DNA of 64,000 nt from the NCBI GenBank assembly GCA_003225295.1, contig QHYZ01000054.1:86520-150519 (forward strand), given 5' to 3'. The position numbers were made by a program, and so were the translations under genes. The notes under the pieces are model-generated. The model did not search any database. It saw only the letters and a program-made list of their open reading frames with translations, and was not told the origin of the DNA. The DNA is from Acidobacteriota bacterium. Its GTDB lineage: Bacteria > Acidobacteriota > Terriglobia > Acidiferrales > UBA7541. Positions 53,926 to 63,826 of this stretch are shown piece by piece (position 1 is the first letter of the stretch; each line of letters begins with the position of its first letter).

Positions 53926-55626
53926 CTATTCTACAGACTCGCGGGCCTTGGCACCTTGCTCCGGCGCAAGGTGCTGTGGCAGGAAATCTTCGGCCACGTC
54001 CGGCACGCTGAATTCGTAAGCCCCACGATACACCACCGGGTCGCTCGGGCCAAAATCGTCGGGGGGCGGCGGTGAGGGGACGCTCCATTCGAGAGTGGTG
54101 GCACGCCAGGGGTTGCGTTCTTCCGTCTTTTCGCCGCGGAACAGGCTCCATAGGAAATTGATGAGGAATAGTCCCTGAGCGAAAACCGTGAGGACAATCG
54201 CGACGGTGATGAAGGTGCGAATTGCGGAGCCGGCCGCGGCGACGAAAGCCACCGGAGTGCCCGGCGAAACTCGTGAATGGGCGATCAGCCCAAGCCAGTG
54301 CATGGGCATGAAGACACAGTAGACGCCGGCGAAGGTAATCCAGAAGTGGAGTTTGCCAAGGGGCTCGTTCAGGCGGCGGCCAAAAAGTTTGGGGAACCAG
54401 AAGAACAATGCGCCAAGAATGGCGAAGGTGGCCGCGACGCCCATGACCAGATGGAAGTGGCCGGTGACAAAATCGTCGCTAACGGCAGCAGACGCGAGAT
54501 CGTGGCGGGCGAGGAAAATCCCGGAGAGTCCGCCGGAGAGAAACAGTGAAATGAAGCCGAGCGCGAAAAGCATTGCGGTGTTGAGCTGCATGCGCGCGTT
54601 CCAAAGTGTGCCCAGCCAACTGACCATGAGAATCGTGGCGGGCAGTCCTAGGGAAGAAGCCAGAAGCGAAAAACCGAGGGGAGAAAAGGGGTTCAGGCCG
54701 CTCGAGAACATGTGCTGGCCCCACACGCAAAAACCGAAGAGGCCCACGCCGCACAGCGCCAGAACAACGAGGCGTTCCTGCCAGACCGACTTGCGGGAAA
54801 ACGTGGAAATCAGATGCGTGATCAGGCCGAAGGACGGGAGCATGGCCACGTAGACTTCGGCTTGGGCGAAAAACCAAAAGAGCCGCTGCCAAAGGACTGG
54901 AACAGCGCCGGTGACTACGCCGGCCTGCTGCATGGCAGGAAAATGAAATGGGGGAAAAAAGTGCGTGTTCAATAGGCGATCCGAGAGCAAGCAGACGCAG
55001 GCTGCCAGGAGAATGCTGAAAATCAACATTCCCAGGATGGCATTGATGAACCAGGCCCACACGGTCAAGGGGAGCCGGGGCAGCGTCATGCCTTTGACGC
55101 GCAGATCGATGGTGGTGACACTGAAATTGAGTGCGTTGAGGAGGGACGCAGCGCAGAAGAGGGCAACGCCCACAATCCAGAGCGCGATCCCGGATTGCGG
55201 GGAAATCAAAAACGCACCTGTCAGGCCTACGAACGAGGCCATCGTGACCCACAAGGCCAGGAGGTTCAGTGCCGGGAAGGCCATTTCGCGTGCGCCAATC
55301 TGCAGAGGCAAGAAGTAGTTTCCAAAGCCGGCCTGGGGCGCGGCAGTCAGGACCAGAAAGACCATCAGCGAACCGTGAAGCGTGGTGAGAGCTGCAAAAC
55401 GATCCGGGGAGTTGCCGAGGCTGGAGAGGAACGGGAGATGCACGCTCGGCCACACCAGCTGGATACGCATGAGCAGCGACATGGCCATGCCGAGGAAAAC
55501 GCTGAAGAGTGCGAGCCAAAGGTATTGGAGGCCAATGGTCTTGTGGCGAGTGCTGAAAAGACAGCGGGTCAGAAGCCCTCCCTGAGATGAATCCGGGTAA
55601 CTTGCTCCGCTGTCGTAGTTGGCCAT
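53926..55626 (-). CDS. Heme-copper oxidase subunit I-like protein with altered CuB site
   Basis: About 566 residues with 12-13 membrane helices. Heme ligands are kept: TLHGSLMVF (low-spin heme His) and TGHFHLVMG (heme a3 and heme a His). The CuB ligand positions differ: the GHPEVY motif reads AQAEVY (Gln at 54864-54862), and the HH pair reads GQHMF (Gln at 54717-54715), so two of three CuB His are Gln while Glu and Tyr of the motif remain. GAREMAFPALN replaces the D-channel Asp with Glu. Oxygen reduction of the normal type is unlikely without CuB; a nitric-oxide-reductase-like or non-catalytic role is possible. ATG 55626 starts the family N terminus. Confidence 0.88.
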   Translation of the reverse strand: MANYDSGASYPDSSQGGLLTRCLFSTRHKTIGLQYLWLALFSVFLGMAMSLLMRIQLVWPSVHLPFLSSLGNSPDRFAALTTLHGSLMVFLVLTAAPQAGFGNYFLPLQIGAREMAFPALNLLALWVTMASFVGLTGAFLISPQSGIALWIVGVALFCAASLLNALNFSVTTIDLRVKGMTLPRLPLTVWAWFINAILGMLIFSILLAACVCLLSDRLLNTHFFPPFHFPAMQQAGVVTGAVPVLWQRLFWFFAQAEVYVAMLPSFGLITHLISTFSRKSVWQERLVVLALCGVGLFGFCVWGQHMFSSGLNPFSPLGFSLLASSLGLPATILMVSWLGTLWNARMQLNTAMLFALGFISLFLSGGLSGIFLARHDLASAAVSDDFVTGHFHLVMGVAATFAILGALFFWFPKLFGRRLNEPLGKLHFWITFAGVYCVFMPMHWLGLIAHSRVSPGTPVAFVAAAGSAIRTFITVAIVLTVFAQGLFLINFLWSLFRGEKTEERNPWRATTLEWSVPSPPPPDDFGPSDPVVYRGAYEFSVPDVAEDFLPQHLAPEQGAKARESVE

Positions 55627-55888
55627 GCCAGTCTTGGAAAGAGCCTCGCCCGCCCGATAAAGAACCAGGGTCGCCGGGCGCGGGATAAATAGAATACAAC
55701 GGCGAGGAAAAGGCAAGGGCATGGAAGAGTGGTGAGCGACGAGTCCGCTGGCGGCAATCACTGCAGGTTCTGAAGGATTCGAAGCTTCCAGGAAATTGAT
55801 AGCGAATTTACCTGCACAATTTGGGGATTCACAACATTTCAATCAATGGCAGCGCAAGAAGGGGACGCTGGAGCAGGGTGTTCCGGAG

Positions 55889-56851
55889 CTAGGGCGCGGC
55901 AACGCGGTTGAGGTAGAAGCGGAAGAAGGCGTCAGGATTGGAATCGAGACAAACCTGGGCGTTGGGAGGCCCTGGTTCGGGGCGAGTAAAACCTTTGTCG
56001 TCCACGCGAATGTGCATGGGTTGGACGGGGCAGAGGCTGGGATTGACGAGGAAGGCGATGGTCATGGGATCGAAGAGGGTTGGCGTTTTCTGGCCCCATT
56101 GGTGGTAGAGCAGCGTGAGGGCGTCGGTGAGCGGTGTGCCTTGGCCGAAGAGGAAGGCGCGCTTGACCTCGTCGAGCTTCAGTTGGGTGGCGTCAAGCGG
56201 CATAACGAAGAGGGGCACTTCCGCGGCGAAGAGTTTCTGGGCAGAAGGAATGTCATTCATGATGTTCCATTCTGGTTGTGGGCCTTGGGGAGGTCCGAAG
56301 CCGAGGTCGCCGTAGCCGCGCTTTATGGAACCGCCCATGAGGATGACGCGCTTGAGCTTTCGGAAGGTGGAAGAGTCCTTGTCGATGGCGGCGCCAACGT
56401 TCATCAGCGGGCCGATGGCGATCAGCGTGATTTGGCCTGGGTAGCGGTGAGTCTGTTCGAGAAGGAAGGCAACGGCATCGAGGTGAGAAGGCTTGGCAAA
56501 GTGGCCTCCTTCGGCGTAGCGCCGCTGAGTGAGCGTGGTCTTGGCCGGGGAGGAAGCGCCGGCGGCTACGGGTATCTCCGGGCGACCGGCTTCGGCAAGG
56601 AAGCGGTCTAGGAGCTTGGCGCGGGTTTCGGTGTCTCCGAACGTGGCAGTGATGCCGAGGATTTGCAATTCGGGACTGCGCAAGGCGAGCGCGAGGGCGA
56701 AGGCGTCGTCGATGTCGTCGCCGATGTCGGTGTCGAGGATTACTTTTTCGGGGAGTGCGGGAGTCGGAGGGGATTGGCCGTGGCCGAGGGGCGCGAGCAT
56801 CAGGATTGCACAACACAAGATACTGGTCATGGTCGCTGCGAGTTTAGACAT
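55889..56851 (-). CDS. Secreted nucleoside hydrolase
   Basis: A 320-residue inosine-uridine-type nucleoside hydrolase with the calcium motif DTDIGDDIDDAFAL. Other family segments are GITATFGDTETRAKLL, TLIAIGPLMNVGAAI, MGGSIKRGYGDLG, PEWNIMNDIPSAQ and FDPMTIAFLV. A signal peptide (MTSILCCAILMLAPLGHGQ) places it outside the cytoplasm, suiting salvage of external nucleosides. It has the orientation of the oxidase genes, with a 262-base gap. Confidence 0.9.
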   Translation of the reverse strand: MSKLAATMTSILCCAILMLAPLGHGQSPPTPALPEKVILDTDIGDDIDDAFALALALRSPELQILGITATFGDTETRAKLLDRFLAEAGRPEIPVAAGASSPAKTTLTQRRYAEGGHFAKPSHLDAVAFLLEQTHRYPGQITLIAIGPLMNVGAAIDKDSSTFRKLKRVILMGGSIKRGYGDLGFGPPQGPQPEWNIMNDIPSAQKLFAAEVPLFVMPLDATQLKLDEVKRAFLFGQGTPLTDALTLLYHQWGQKTPTLFDPMTIAFLVNPSLCPVQPMHIRVDDKGFTRPEPGPPNAQVCLDSNPDAFFRFYLNRVAAP

Positions 56852-57138
56852 TGCAATGGCTTGCGCTTCGCCGGGTGCGGTTCGGACTACGACGGCTTAA
56901 ACGCCAGGAGTTTAACACGAGTTGACATCCTTCCCCCGCATGAACGAGGGAGCCGTCGATGCAGATGGGCCTGTACGTACACCAGCTGGGAGATAAGTGA
57001 GGCCTTCGGCTCGGTTCGCCTCGTCTCGCTCGCTTTGCAGATGGATTTGCTTGGAGTGCAGGTTGGGAATCCAGAGAAAATAAAGCAGAAGAGCTCTCCG
57101 GCCTCGCGCAGGGCAAAATTTCGCTTTCTGGAAAATTT

Positions 57139-57223
57139 TGGTGCGGTCGAGAGGACTCGAACCTCCACGCCTTGCGGCGCTAGCACCTCAAGCTAGTGCG
57201 TCTGCCAGTTCCGCCACGACCGC
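57139..57223 (-). tRNA. tRNA-Leu (anticodon GAG)
   Basis: On the minus strand, acceptor GCGGTCG pairs with CGACCGC, discriminator A and an encoded CCA are at 57142-57139, the T-arm has GGTTCGAGTCC, and the anticodon arm is CTAGC-TTGAGGT-GCTAG, giving GAG. A long variable arm (CGCCGCAAGGCG) marks a class II leucine tRNA. It follows secG by 72 bases. The same secG-tRNA-Leu(GAG) neighbourhood exists in E. coli (secG-leuU), from memory. Confidence 0.95.
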
Positions 57224-57295
57224 GATGACCTCCCATCGTAAAGGCAACGGTGCAGAGTGTCAAATCACCGGTTCGAAAACGCAATTTCGAACCAG

Positions 57296-57805
57296 CTATG
57301 GTTTTTTCGGTTGCGCGGGAGCTGGCTGCGAAGCGGCCGGAGGCTGGGAAACAGGTTGCGAGTTGGACTGCGGCGCCGATGGCGCCGTCGCCGGTGTGGT
57401 CGCTGGCGTTGTTGCCGGTCTGCTGCCAGGTGTTCCCGGCACCGGTTTTGGCGCGGGTTTCGAAACCTTTTCAAGGATCGAGCTGCCTTGCCCAACGGCC
57501 CTGTCCGTGCGCAGCACCATGGCCATCGCGCACAGCATGAACATCACGGCGCACCAAGTCGTGGCTTTCGAGAGAACGTTGGCCGCGCCACGCGGACCGA
57601 AGGCCGTCTGACTGCCTGCGCCGCCGAATGCGCCGGCGAGGTCCGCGGCCTTGCCGCTCTGGAGCAGCACCACGATGATCAACACAAGACAATTTAGAAT
57701 GAAAAAGCCGCTGAGCAGCCAAGCAGCGAATCGGAAGCCGATGACAACGATCCCCACGCCAATCAGCAGGGCGACTCCCCACTTGACAAATATTTTTGTA
57801 TCCAT
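57296..57805 (-). CDS. secG: Preprotein translocase subunit SecG
   Basis: A 169-residue SecG with two membrane helices (FFILNCLVLIIVVLLQSGKAADLAGAFGGAGSQTAFGPRGAANVLSKATTWCAVMFM). The LQSGKAADLAGAFGG loop is the family signature. A Pro/Ala-rich tail of about 65 residues makes it longer than typical SecG. It is the last protein gene of the gap-pgk-tpiA-secG operon, 48 bases after tpiA. Confidence 0.93.
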   Translation of the reverse strand: MDTKIFVKWGVALLIGVGIVVIGFRFAAWLLSGFFILNCLVLIIVVLLQSGKAADLAGAFGGAGSQTAFGPRGAANVLSKATTWCAVMFMLCAMAMVLRTDRAVGQGSSILEKVSKPAPKPVPGTPGSRPATTPATTPATAPSAPQSNSQPVSQPPAASQPAPAQPKKP

Positions 57806-57853
57806 ACCTACCCTCTATCAAGAAATCAAGAAATACCGCGCGGTGCGGGGGCG

Positions 57854-58606
57854 CTACGCGAAATTCACGAGCGCAGCGAACGACTCCGGGTCAAGGCTCG
57901 CTCCACCCACAAGTGCGCCATCCAATTCTTCCTGCGCCATCAACCCCCGAATATTGTCGGGCTTGACGCTGCCGCCATAGAGAATCCGGAGGGCGGAGGC
58001 ATGGCGGATGGAGAACTTCTCCCCCGCGCATCGCCGGAGAAACCTATGAGCTGCGGCGGCAATTTCCGGTGTCGCGGTGCGGCCCGTGCCGATGGCCCAG
58101 ACCGGTTCGTATGCCATCAGAATACGGGAGAACTCCTCTGGGGTCAACGCGCACGGGCCGCCGCTGAATTGCCGGCTGAGAACCTCTTCGGTAAGGCCAG
58201 CGTCACGGTCTTCTTGCGTTTCTCCGAGGCAGACGATGGGAGTGAGGCCGCTCGCCAGCGCCATCAAGGTCTTCTTGGCAACATTGTCATCCGTCTCACG
58301 AAAAAGCTGGCGGCGCTCGGAGTGGCCGATGATCACGTAGCGGCAGCCGGCCTCGGCAAGCATGGGAGCGGAAACCTCGCCGGTGAATGCTCCTTCCTGG
58401 CTCCAGGAGACGTTTTGGCCAGCGATGGCGATGCTGGAGCCCTTCACGGCCTCGACCGCAGTCGATATTGCCGTGAACGGCGGCGCGACGACCATGTCGC
58501 AGGGCTTTGCGCCGGCAACGAGCGGAAGGAATGAGGAGAAAAACGCGCGAGTGTCCGTGAGCGTTTTGTACATTTTCCAGTTGCCGGCGATTACGCGGCG
58601 TCGCAT
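57854..58606 (-). CDS. tpiA: Triosephosphate isomerase
   Basis: A 250-residue TIM barrel interconverting dihydroxyacetone phosphate and glyceraldehyde 3-phosphate. Catalytic residues are visible: Lys in GNWKMYK, His in IIGHSERRQ and Glu in MAYEPVWAIGTG, with phosphate loop ILYGGSVKPDN. Length is normal. It is 85 bases after pgk. Confidence 0.98.
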   Translation of the reverse strand: MRRRVIAGNWKMYKTLTDTRAFFSSFLPLVAGAKPCDMVVAPPFTAISTAVEAVKGSSIAIAGQNVSWSQEGAFTGEVSAPMLAEAGCRYVIIGHSERRQLFRETDDNVAKKTLMALASGLTPIVCLGETQEDRDAGLTEEVLSRQFSGGPCALTPEEFSRILMAYEPVWAIGTGRTATPEIAAAAHRFLRRCAGEKFSIRHASALRILYGGSVKPDNIRGLMAQEELDGALVGGASLDPESFAALVNFA

Positions 58607-58691
58607 GCGAGACTCCTGAGTGAAGGATCGGAAAAGATAAATATAACGCAGAGACGCTTGGTTCGCAGAGCAGCGCGAAGAGTCTGTGGGC

Positions 58692-59888
58692 TCACTTGGT
58701 GGTTAGGGCTTCGACGCCGGGGAGTTTGCGTCCGCCCAGGAATTCGAGGGAGGCGCCGCCGCCGGTGGAGATGTGTGAGATTTTGTCGGCGACACCGGAT
58801 TGATGGACCGCAGCGACGGAATCACCGCCGCCGACGATGGAGGTGGCGCCGGCGCTGGTGGCTGCGGCGACGGCTTTGGCCACTTCCAGAGTACCTTTGG
58901 AGAAAGCAGGCATTTCGAACACACCCATGGGACCATTCCAGACGATGGTCTTGGCCGAAGCAATTTTCTGGCGATAGGTGTCGATGGTCTTGGGACCGAT
59001 GTCGAGCCCCATCCAGCCATCCGGGGTGGCCGAAACCGGCAGCGTCTGTGTGGCCGTGCCTGGATTGAATTCGGCGCCGACGACGTGATCGACGGGAAGA
59101 AGCAGAGCGAATTTCTTCTGCTGGGCTTCGGCGCGGAGCCGCTTGGCGAGCTCCAGCTTGTCGTCTTCCACGAGCGACTTCCCGATGGGCTGACCTTCGG
59201 CTTTGAGGAAGGTATAGGCCATGCCACCGCCAATGAGCATGGCGTCGGCGATGTTCATCAGGTTTTCGACCACTTCGATCTTGTCGCTAACTTTGGCGCC
59301 GCCAAGAATGGCAACAAAGGGGCGCGCGGGATTGGTGACCGCTTCGCCGAGGTAGGCCAGCTCTTTTTCCATGAGCAGGCCAGCGGCGGATCGCTGGACG
59401 AAGCGCGTGATGCCAACCACGGAAGCATGGGCGCGGTGCGCGGAGCCGAACGCATCACAGACGAAAAGGCCGTCCGAGAGAGTCGCGAGCTGTTTAGAAA
59501 AAGCCTCATCGTTCTTTTCTTCCTCGGGATGGAAGCGGACGTTTTCGAGCAGGAGAATACCGCCTTCGGCGAGTGATTTGCTCTTCGACTCAGGAACGGG
59601 ACCGACACAGTCTGAGGAAAACCGAACGGGCCGGCCGATGAGTTCTTCGAGCTTCTTGGAGACCGCCAGGAGCGAGCACTTCGGATCTGGTCCGCCCTTA
59701 GGGCGGCCGAGATGGGAAGCGAGGACGAGGCGACCGCCTTTCTGAATGGCGAGGCGGAGTGTGGGGAGCGATTCGCGAATGCGAGTGTCGTCAGCGACCA
59801 CGCCGTCTTTTAGCGGAACGTTGAAGTCCACGCGAATGAAGACACGCTTTCCGCGAAGATCAAGATCGGTGATGGTGAGCTTGTTCAT
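58692..59888 (-). CDS. pgk: Phosphoglycerate kinase
   Basis: A 398-residue PGK of standard length. Seen are [11 protein letters not shown] and SHLGRPKGG in the N-terminal domain, [12 protein letters not shown], and the C-terminal nucleotide site GPMGVFE and GGGDSVAAV. Converts 1,3-bisphosphoglycerate with ADP to 3-phosphoglycerate. It lies 93 bases after gap. Confidence 0.98.
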   Translation of the reverse strand: MNKLTITDLDLRGKRVFIRVDFNVPLKDGVVADDTRIRESLPTLRLAIQKGGRLVLASHLGRPKGGPDPKCSLLAVSKKLEELIGRPVRFSSDCVGPVPESKSKSLAEGGILLLENVRFHPEEEKNDEAFSKQLATLSDGLFVCDAFGSAHRAHASVVGITRFVQRSAAGLLMEKELAYLGEAVTNPARPFVAILGGAKVSDKIEVVENLMNIADAMLIGGGMAYTFLKAEGQPIGKSLVEDDKLELAKRLRAEAQQKKFALLLPVDHVVGAEFNPGTATQTLPVSATPDGWMGLDIGPKTIDTYRQKIASAKTIVWNGPMGVFEMPAFSKGTLEVAKAVAAATSAGATSIVGGGDSVAAVHQSGVADKISHISTGGGASLEFLGGRKLPGVEALTTK

Positions 59889-59981
59889 GATTGAAATTGT
59901 CAGTCTTAGTCAGAGGAGAAACATGCCAAGAGTTTCTTCTGCTCTTACAGTCAACTGTAAGCAGATAACAGAGAACCTTCC

Positions 59982-60986
59982 TCAGAGTTTGGAGGCCAAG
60001 AGCTTGATCAGGTCGCGACAACGGCAGGAGTAGCCCCACTCATTGTCGTACCAGGCCAGAACTTTCACGCAGCGGTCGCCCACGACCTTGGTGTATTCGG
60101 CATCAACGATAGACGAATTTGAATTGCCCTTGAAGTCGGCGGAAACGAGTTCTTCCTCGGTGTAGCCAAGGATGCCCTTCATCGGGCCGTTGGCCGCAGC
60201 TTTTAGGGCCGCGTTGACGGCCTCTTTGGTAGCGGGCTTTTCGACGAATACGGTCAGGTCAACGACGCTGACGTTGGGCGTGGGCACGCGCATGGCGTAG
60301 CCGTCGAGCTTGCCCTTCAGTTCGGGGATGACAAGATGTAAGGCTTTAGCTGCGCCGGTGGAGCTGGGAATCATGTTGATCGCGGCGGCACGCGCGCGGC
60401 GCAGATCCTTGTGCGGAAGGTCGAGCAGCTTCTGATCGTTGGTGTAGGAGTGGATGGTGGTCATGGTGCCGCTATTGATCCCGAAGGTCTCCTGGAGAAC
60501 CTTGGCTACAGGTGCGAGGCAGTTGGTAGTGCAAGAAGCGTTGGAAATGACGTGGTGGGCGGCAGGATTGTAGGTCTTGTCGTTCACCCCGAGGACGAAG
60601 GTCGCATCCGGGCCGTCGGCGGGCGCGGAGATGATCACCTTTTTCACCGGCGGGCGGAGATGCTTTTTGGCGTCAATACCCTTGGTGAAGAGACCGGTCG
60701 ATTCGACCACGATATCCGCGCCGACAGAAGCCCAATCGATCTCGGCGGGATCCTTGGTTTTGAAGACCTTAAAACTCTTCCCTTGCACGGCGATAGTGTC
60801 CTCGGTATGGGTGACCGTGTGTGGCAGATTGCCGAGGACGGAATCGTACTTCAAAAGGTGCGCGAGGGTCTTCGCGTCGGTAACGTCGTTGACGGCGACG
60901 AACTGAATGTCCCGGTCGTCAAGCGCGGTGCGCATGATGTTGCGACCGATGCGGCCGAAGCCATTGATACCGACTTTAATGGGCAT
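59982..60986 (-). CDS. gap: Glyceraldehyde-3-phosphate dehydrogenase
   Basis: A 334-residue GAPDH with the NAD fold VGINGFGRIGRNIM, the active-site SNASCTTNCLAP with catalytic Cys, and WYDNEWGYS at the C terminus. ATG 60986 begins the family N terminus; the longer frame to 61085 crosses the likely promoter. It is the first gene of the operon, divergent from the LMF-like gene across about 137 bases. Confidence 0.98.
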   Translation of the reverse strand: MPIKVGINGFGRIGRNIMRTALDDRDIQFVAVNDVTDAKTLAHLLKYDSVLGNLPHTVTHTEDTIAVQGKSFKVFKTKDPAEIDWASVGADIVVESTGLFTKGIDAKKHLRPPVKKVIISAPADGPDATFVLGVNDKTYNPAAHHVISNASCTTNCLAPVAKVLQETFGINSGTMTTIHSYTNDQKLLDLPHKDLRRARAAAINMIPSSTGAAKALHLVIPELKGKLDGYAMRVPTPNVSVVDLTVFVEKPATKEAVNAALKAAANGPMKGILGYTEEELVSADFKGNSNSSIVDAEYTKVVGDRCVKVLAWYDNEWGYSCRCRDLIKLLASKL

Positions 60987-61123
60987 TACTTCCTCCGATG
61001 AGGTGTCCGAAATTGCGGCCTTACAGGAGCGCTTGACGGCCGCAGGTGAACAGAAAATGCTATGAGTTGCGCAGACAAAAGTCAACGCGCGCGCGGAGAA
61101 TCTGGCCCGCTATAATAGCGCCG

Positions 61124-62734
61124 ATGAACGACTGGTCACCTGCGTCCATCCTGCGTCGGCTGTTCGCTTCGGAACGAGGTGCCTCAGACCACCTGCTTCC
61201 CCGCTGGATTTTCTTACGGGCCCTGGGGCTCATTTATTACTCCGCATTTTTCTCCCTGGTCTTTCAAATCCGCGGATTGATTGGGCCGCACGGGATTCTC
61301 CCCGCCGGGGAATACCTGCGGGCTTTGGCGGAGCGATTCGGGCAGGCATGCTACTGGTATGCGCCGACGCTGCTGTGGCTTTCGAGCAGTTCGCACATGG
61401 TCACGGGAATTTGCTGGGCAGGTATGATCGCCTCGCTGTTGCTGGTCTTGAACGTCTGGCCACGCGGCATGCTTGCGGTTTGTTTCGTGTGCTTCCTCTC
61501 GTTCGTGAGCGCGGCCCAGGATTTTTCTGCTTATCAATCGGACGGAATGTTGTTGGAGGCGGGATTCATCTCCATGTTTTTCGCTCCGTCGGGGTGGCGC
61601 CCGGAATGGGGTGAAGAAAGCCGGCCATCGCGTGCGAGCTTATTTCTGCTGGTGTGGGAATGCTTCCGCATCTATTTCGAATCAGGCATGGCGAAGATCT
61701 TGGGCGGCGACCCGCAATGGCGGAACTTCACCGCGCTCGACGAGTATTACCAGAACGGCCCGCTGCCGACATGGATCGGATGGTACATGCAGCACCTCCC
61801 GCATTGGTTCCATGCAGCGACGGCGTTTGGAACGCTGGCTGTGGAACTGGCGCTAGCCTGGACGATGTTCCTGCCGCGGCGCATTCGAATCCTGTGTTTT
61901 CTCATCATAACGCCTTGGCAGATCGGCATCATCCTCTCCGCGAACTACACGTTTCTGAATTATCTTGTTCTTGCACTGGGGTTTCTGCTGCTCGATGACC
62001 AGTTTCTGCTGCGTTTCTTGCCGCGTTTCTTGAAAAAGAGTTACCTTGCCACAAAAGAAGCCAAACCTCTTGCCTTGCCGACTCTCGAAGACAAATGGCG
62101 AAAGAAACTTCGCCAGCAACTTTCTGCACTAAGGCTCGCCGTGACGGCGGTGCTGCTCACGTGGATTTTCTATGCCACGCTCGCGCAAATGGTGTGGATG
62201 GTCAAGCCGTGGCCGCTTCCGACCATGCCCGTGTCGGTGCTGGAGCCGTTTCGCATCGCGAACCGCTATGGGCTGTTTGCGGTGATGACGCGCGGCCGCT
62301 ATGAAATCGACTTCCAGGGCTCGGACGATGGACAAAACTGGTTCGCTTACCCATTTCGATTCAAACCGCAGGACCCCGCGAAGCCGCCGGGCATTTACGC
62401 TCCGTATCAGCCGCGGTTCGATTGGAATTTGTGGTTCGCGTCGCTGAGTTCGTGGCGACAGGAGCCGATCGTGGTGCGCACGGAGCAGGGCTTGCTTCGG
62501 GGCGATGCGGAGGTGCTGCTGCTTTTTTCGGGGAATCCCTTCCCGCACGCTGCGCCGCGGCAAGTTCGTTGTGTGGTGTGGCAATACTGGTTTACGACGC
62601 CAGCGGAAAAGCGTTCACAAGGAAGGTGGTGGCGAAGGCAGCTTCTGGGCCTGTACGCCCCTACGCTGGAGCGCCAATCCGACGGCAGAATTGTCGTGCT
62701 TCAGTGGCCCCCCGCGATGGAACCGCACGAGTAG
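61124..62734 (+). CDS. Lipase maturation factor-like membrane protein
   Basis: About 536 residues from ATG 61124 with several membrane helices. Segments typical of the LMF1/HTTM family are visible: GLIGPHGILPAGEYL, FLSFVSAAQDFSAYQSDGMLLEAGF, ECFRIYFESGMAKILGGDPQWRNFTALDEYYQNGPLPTW and a C-terminal FDWNLWFASLSSWRQEP. LMF1 helps fold secreted lipases in eukaryotes; the bacterial role is unknown. No lipase gene is adjacent. Confidence 0.88.
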   Translation: MNDWSPASILRRLFASERGASDHLLPRWIFLRALGLIYYSAFFSLVFQIRGLIGPHGILPAGEYLRALAERFGQACYWYAPTLLWLSSSSHMVTGICWAGMIASLLLVLNVWPRGMLAVCFVCFLSFVSAAQDFSAYQSDGMLLEAGFISMFFAPSGWRPEWGEESRPSRASLFLLVWECFRIYFESGMAKILGGDPQWRNFTALDEYYQNGPLPTWIGWYMQHLPHWFHAATAFGTLAVELALAWTMFLPRRIRILCFLIITPWQIGIILSANYTFLNYLVLALGFLLLDDQFLLRFLPRFLKKSYLATKEAKPLALPTLEDKWRKKLRQQLSALRLAVTAVLLTWIFYATLAQMVWMVKPWPLPTMPVSVLEPFRIANRYGLFAVMTRGRYEIDFQGSDDGQNWFAYPFRFKPQDPAKPPGIYAPYQPRFDWNLWFASLSSWRQEPIVVRTEQGLLRGDAEVLLLFSGNPFPHAAPRQVRCVVWQYWFTTPAEKRSQGRWWRRQLLGLYAPTLERQSDGRIVVLQWPPAMEPHE

Positions 62735-62899
62735 CCTGAATCTCTACTGGGCTGCCGGGAGGAGGGACAAGAACCAGAACTGGCCATCTTGGTCGAGCAA
62801 TCGAAGATGCCAACCATCGGTCACCAGCGAACCTGGTGACTGAGCGTTAGGAGCGCGTCCGACTGGCGCCGCCTCGGAATCAGCATGTCCAGACCTGGA

Positions 62900-63826
62900 C
62901 TACTGGGGGAACTGCTTGATACTGGTGACGCGGTCGCCCAGGAAGCGGACGAACACCGTCTTCGACGGCGGCTGGCCGTAGATCCAGTCTTCAATATCGT
63001 TGCCGTCGGAGTCGCGCTCGCGTACTTTGTGGTCGGGCTTCCCGATAGCCGCAACAAGCTCCTCGCGGTCCATACCTAACACGGGCCGGCGGTCCTGAAT
63101 GGCCTTTTTCATTTCCGGCGGCAGCGTGTCGAACCATTGCACAGCAGCGGAACGCTCTTTCGAGAAATTCAAGAAAGGCGAAAGGAGCTGCTTTAATTCG
63201 TCGGGGTTGAGATCCGGAAGCGGTTTGTTGAATTCCAGGAAGATGGTGCTACCCATACCAGGCTGTATCCCCGGCGGGCCCTGATCTTGCGTCGAGGTGG
63301 TCTGCATCGGGGGATAACCGCCTCCCATGCCGAACTGAATATGATCGCGCCAGCGCCTCTTGCCGCGCCCGCCGCCGTTCAAATCGACAATGATCTGATG
63401 GTCGCGGAACTCCAGCTTGGTAATCTGTACGTTATCGCCAGTACTCACGGCCGAGCCATGTGTGGCGACGGCGCGATCGAGCATCTCCGTTTCCAGCGGC
63501 TTGCCCACGCTGACATGAAATCCTTCTTTGCCGGCGGGCAGCGGTTTGATCGCCTTGGCAAATTCACCGGAGACATAGCGGATCAGGGCCAGCTTCGAAT
63601 TCTCCTGGAGCGTGGTGTTCTTCGAAGGGGATGCGATTTTCGATGGGGACTGGCTTTGGGACTGCGTGTTGTCCGAGGATGCAGCGGCGTTCGGGAAGAG
63701 GGGAATCTCTTCAGACGAAGGAAAGTCCAGCGCGGCGTTGGTGGGCGGACGAAGGCTGTTGACCCGCGGGATGTCCGCGTCAGCCAAGAGCAAAAACGCC
63801 AGAGGCATGGCAAACCAGTTCGACAT
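62900..63826 (-). CDS. Secreted protein with a C-terminal BamE/SmpA-like domain
   Basis: About 308 residues from ATG 63826 (GTG 63832 is possible). An N-terminal hydrophobic segment is followed by a Ser/Gln-rich linker, a middle domain with PLPAGKEGFHVSVGKPL and a Gly/Lys/Arg-rich loop, and a C-terminal domain resembling outer-membrane BamE/SmpA: RRPVLGMDREELVAAIGKPDH, WIYGQPPSKTVFVRFLGDRVTSIKQF. The middle part is unrecognised. The gap before it (62735-62899) shows no gene. Confidence 0.7.
   Translation of the reverse strand: MSNWFAMPLAFLLLADADIPRVNSLRPPTNAALDFPSSEEIPLFPNAAASSDNTQSQSQSPSKIASPSKNTTLQENSKLALIRYVSGEFAKAIKPLPAGKEGFHVSVGKPLETEMLDRAVATHGSAVSTGDNVQITKLEFRDHQIIVDLNGGGRGKRRWRDHIQFGMGGGYPPMQTTSTQDQGPPGIQPGMGSTIFLEFNKPLPDLNPDELKQLLSPFLNFSKERSAAVQWFDTLPPEMKKAIQDRRPVLGMDREELVAAIGKPDHKVRERDSDGNDIEDWIYGQPPSKTVFVRFLGDRVTSIKQFPQ

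Noticed and set aside
54479..55699. A 406-codon minus-strand frame within the oxidase subunit I gene
   Set aside because: Same strand but wrong frame; the subunit I frame carries all family motifs.
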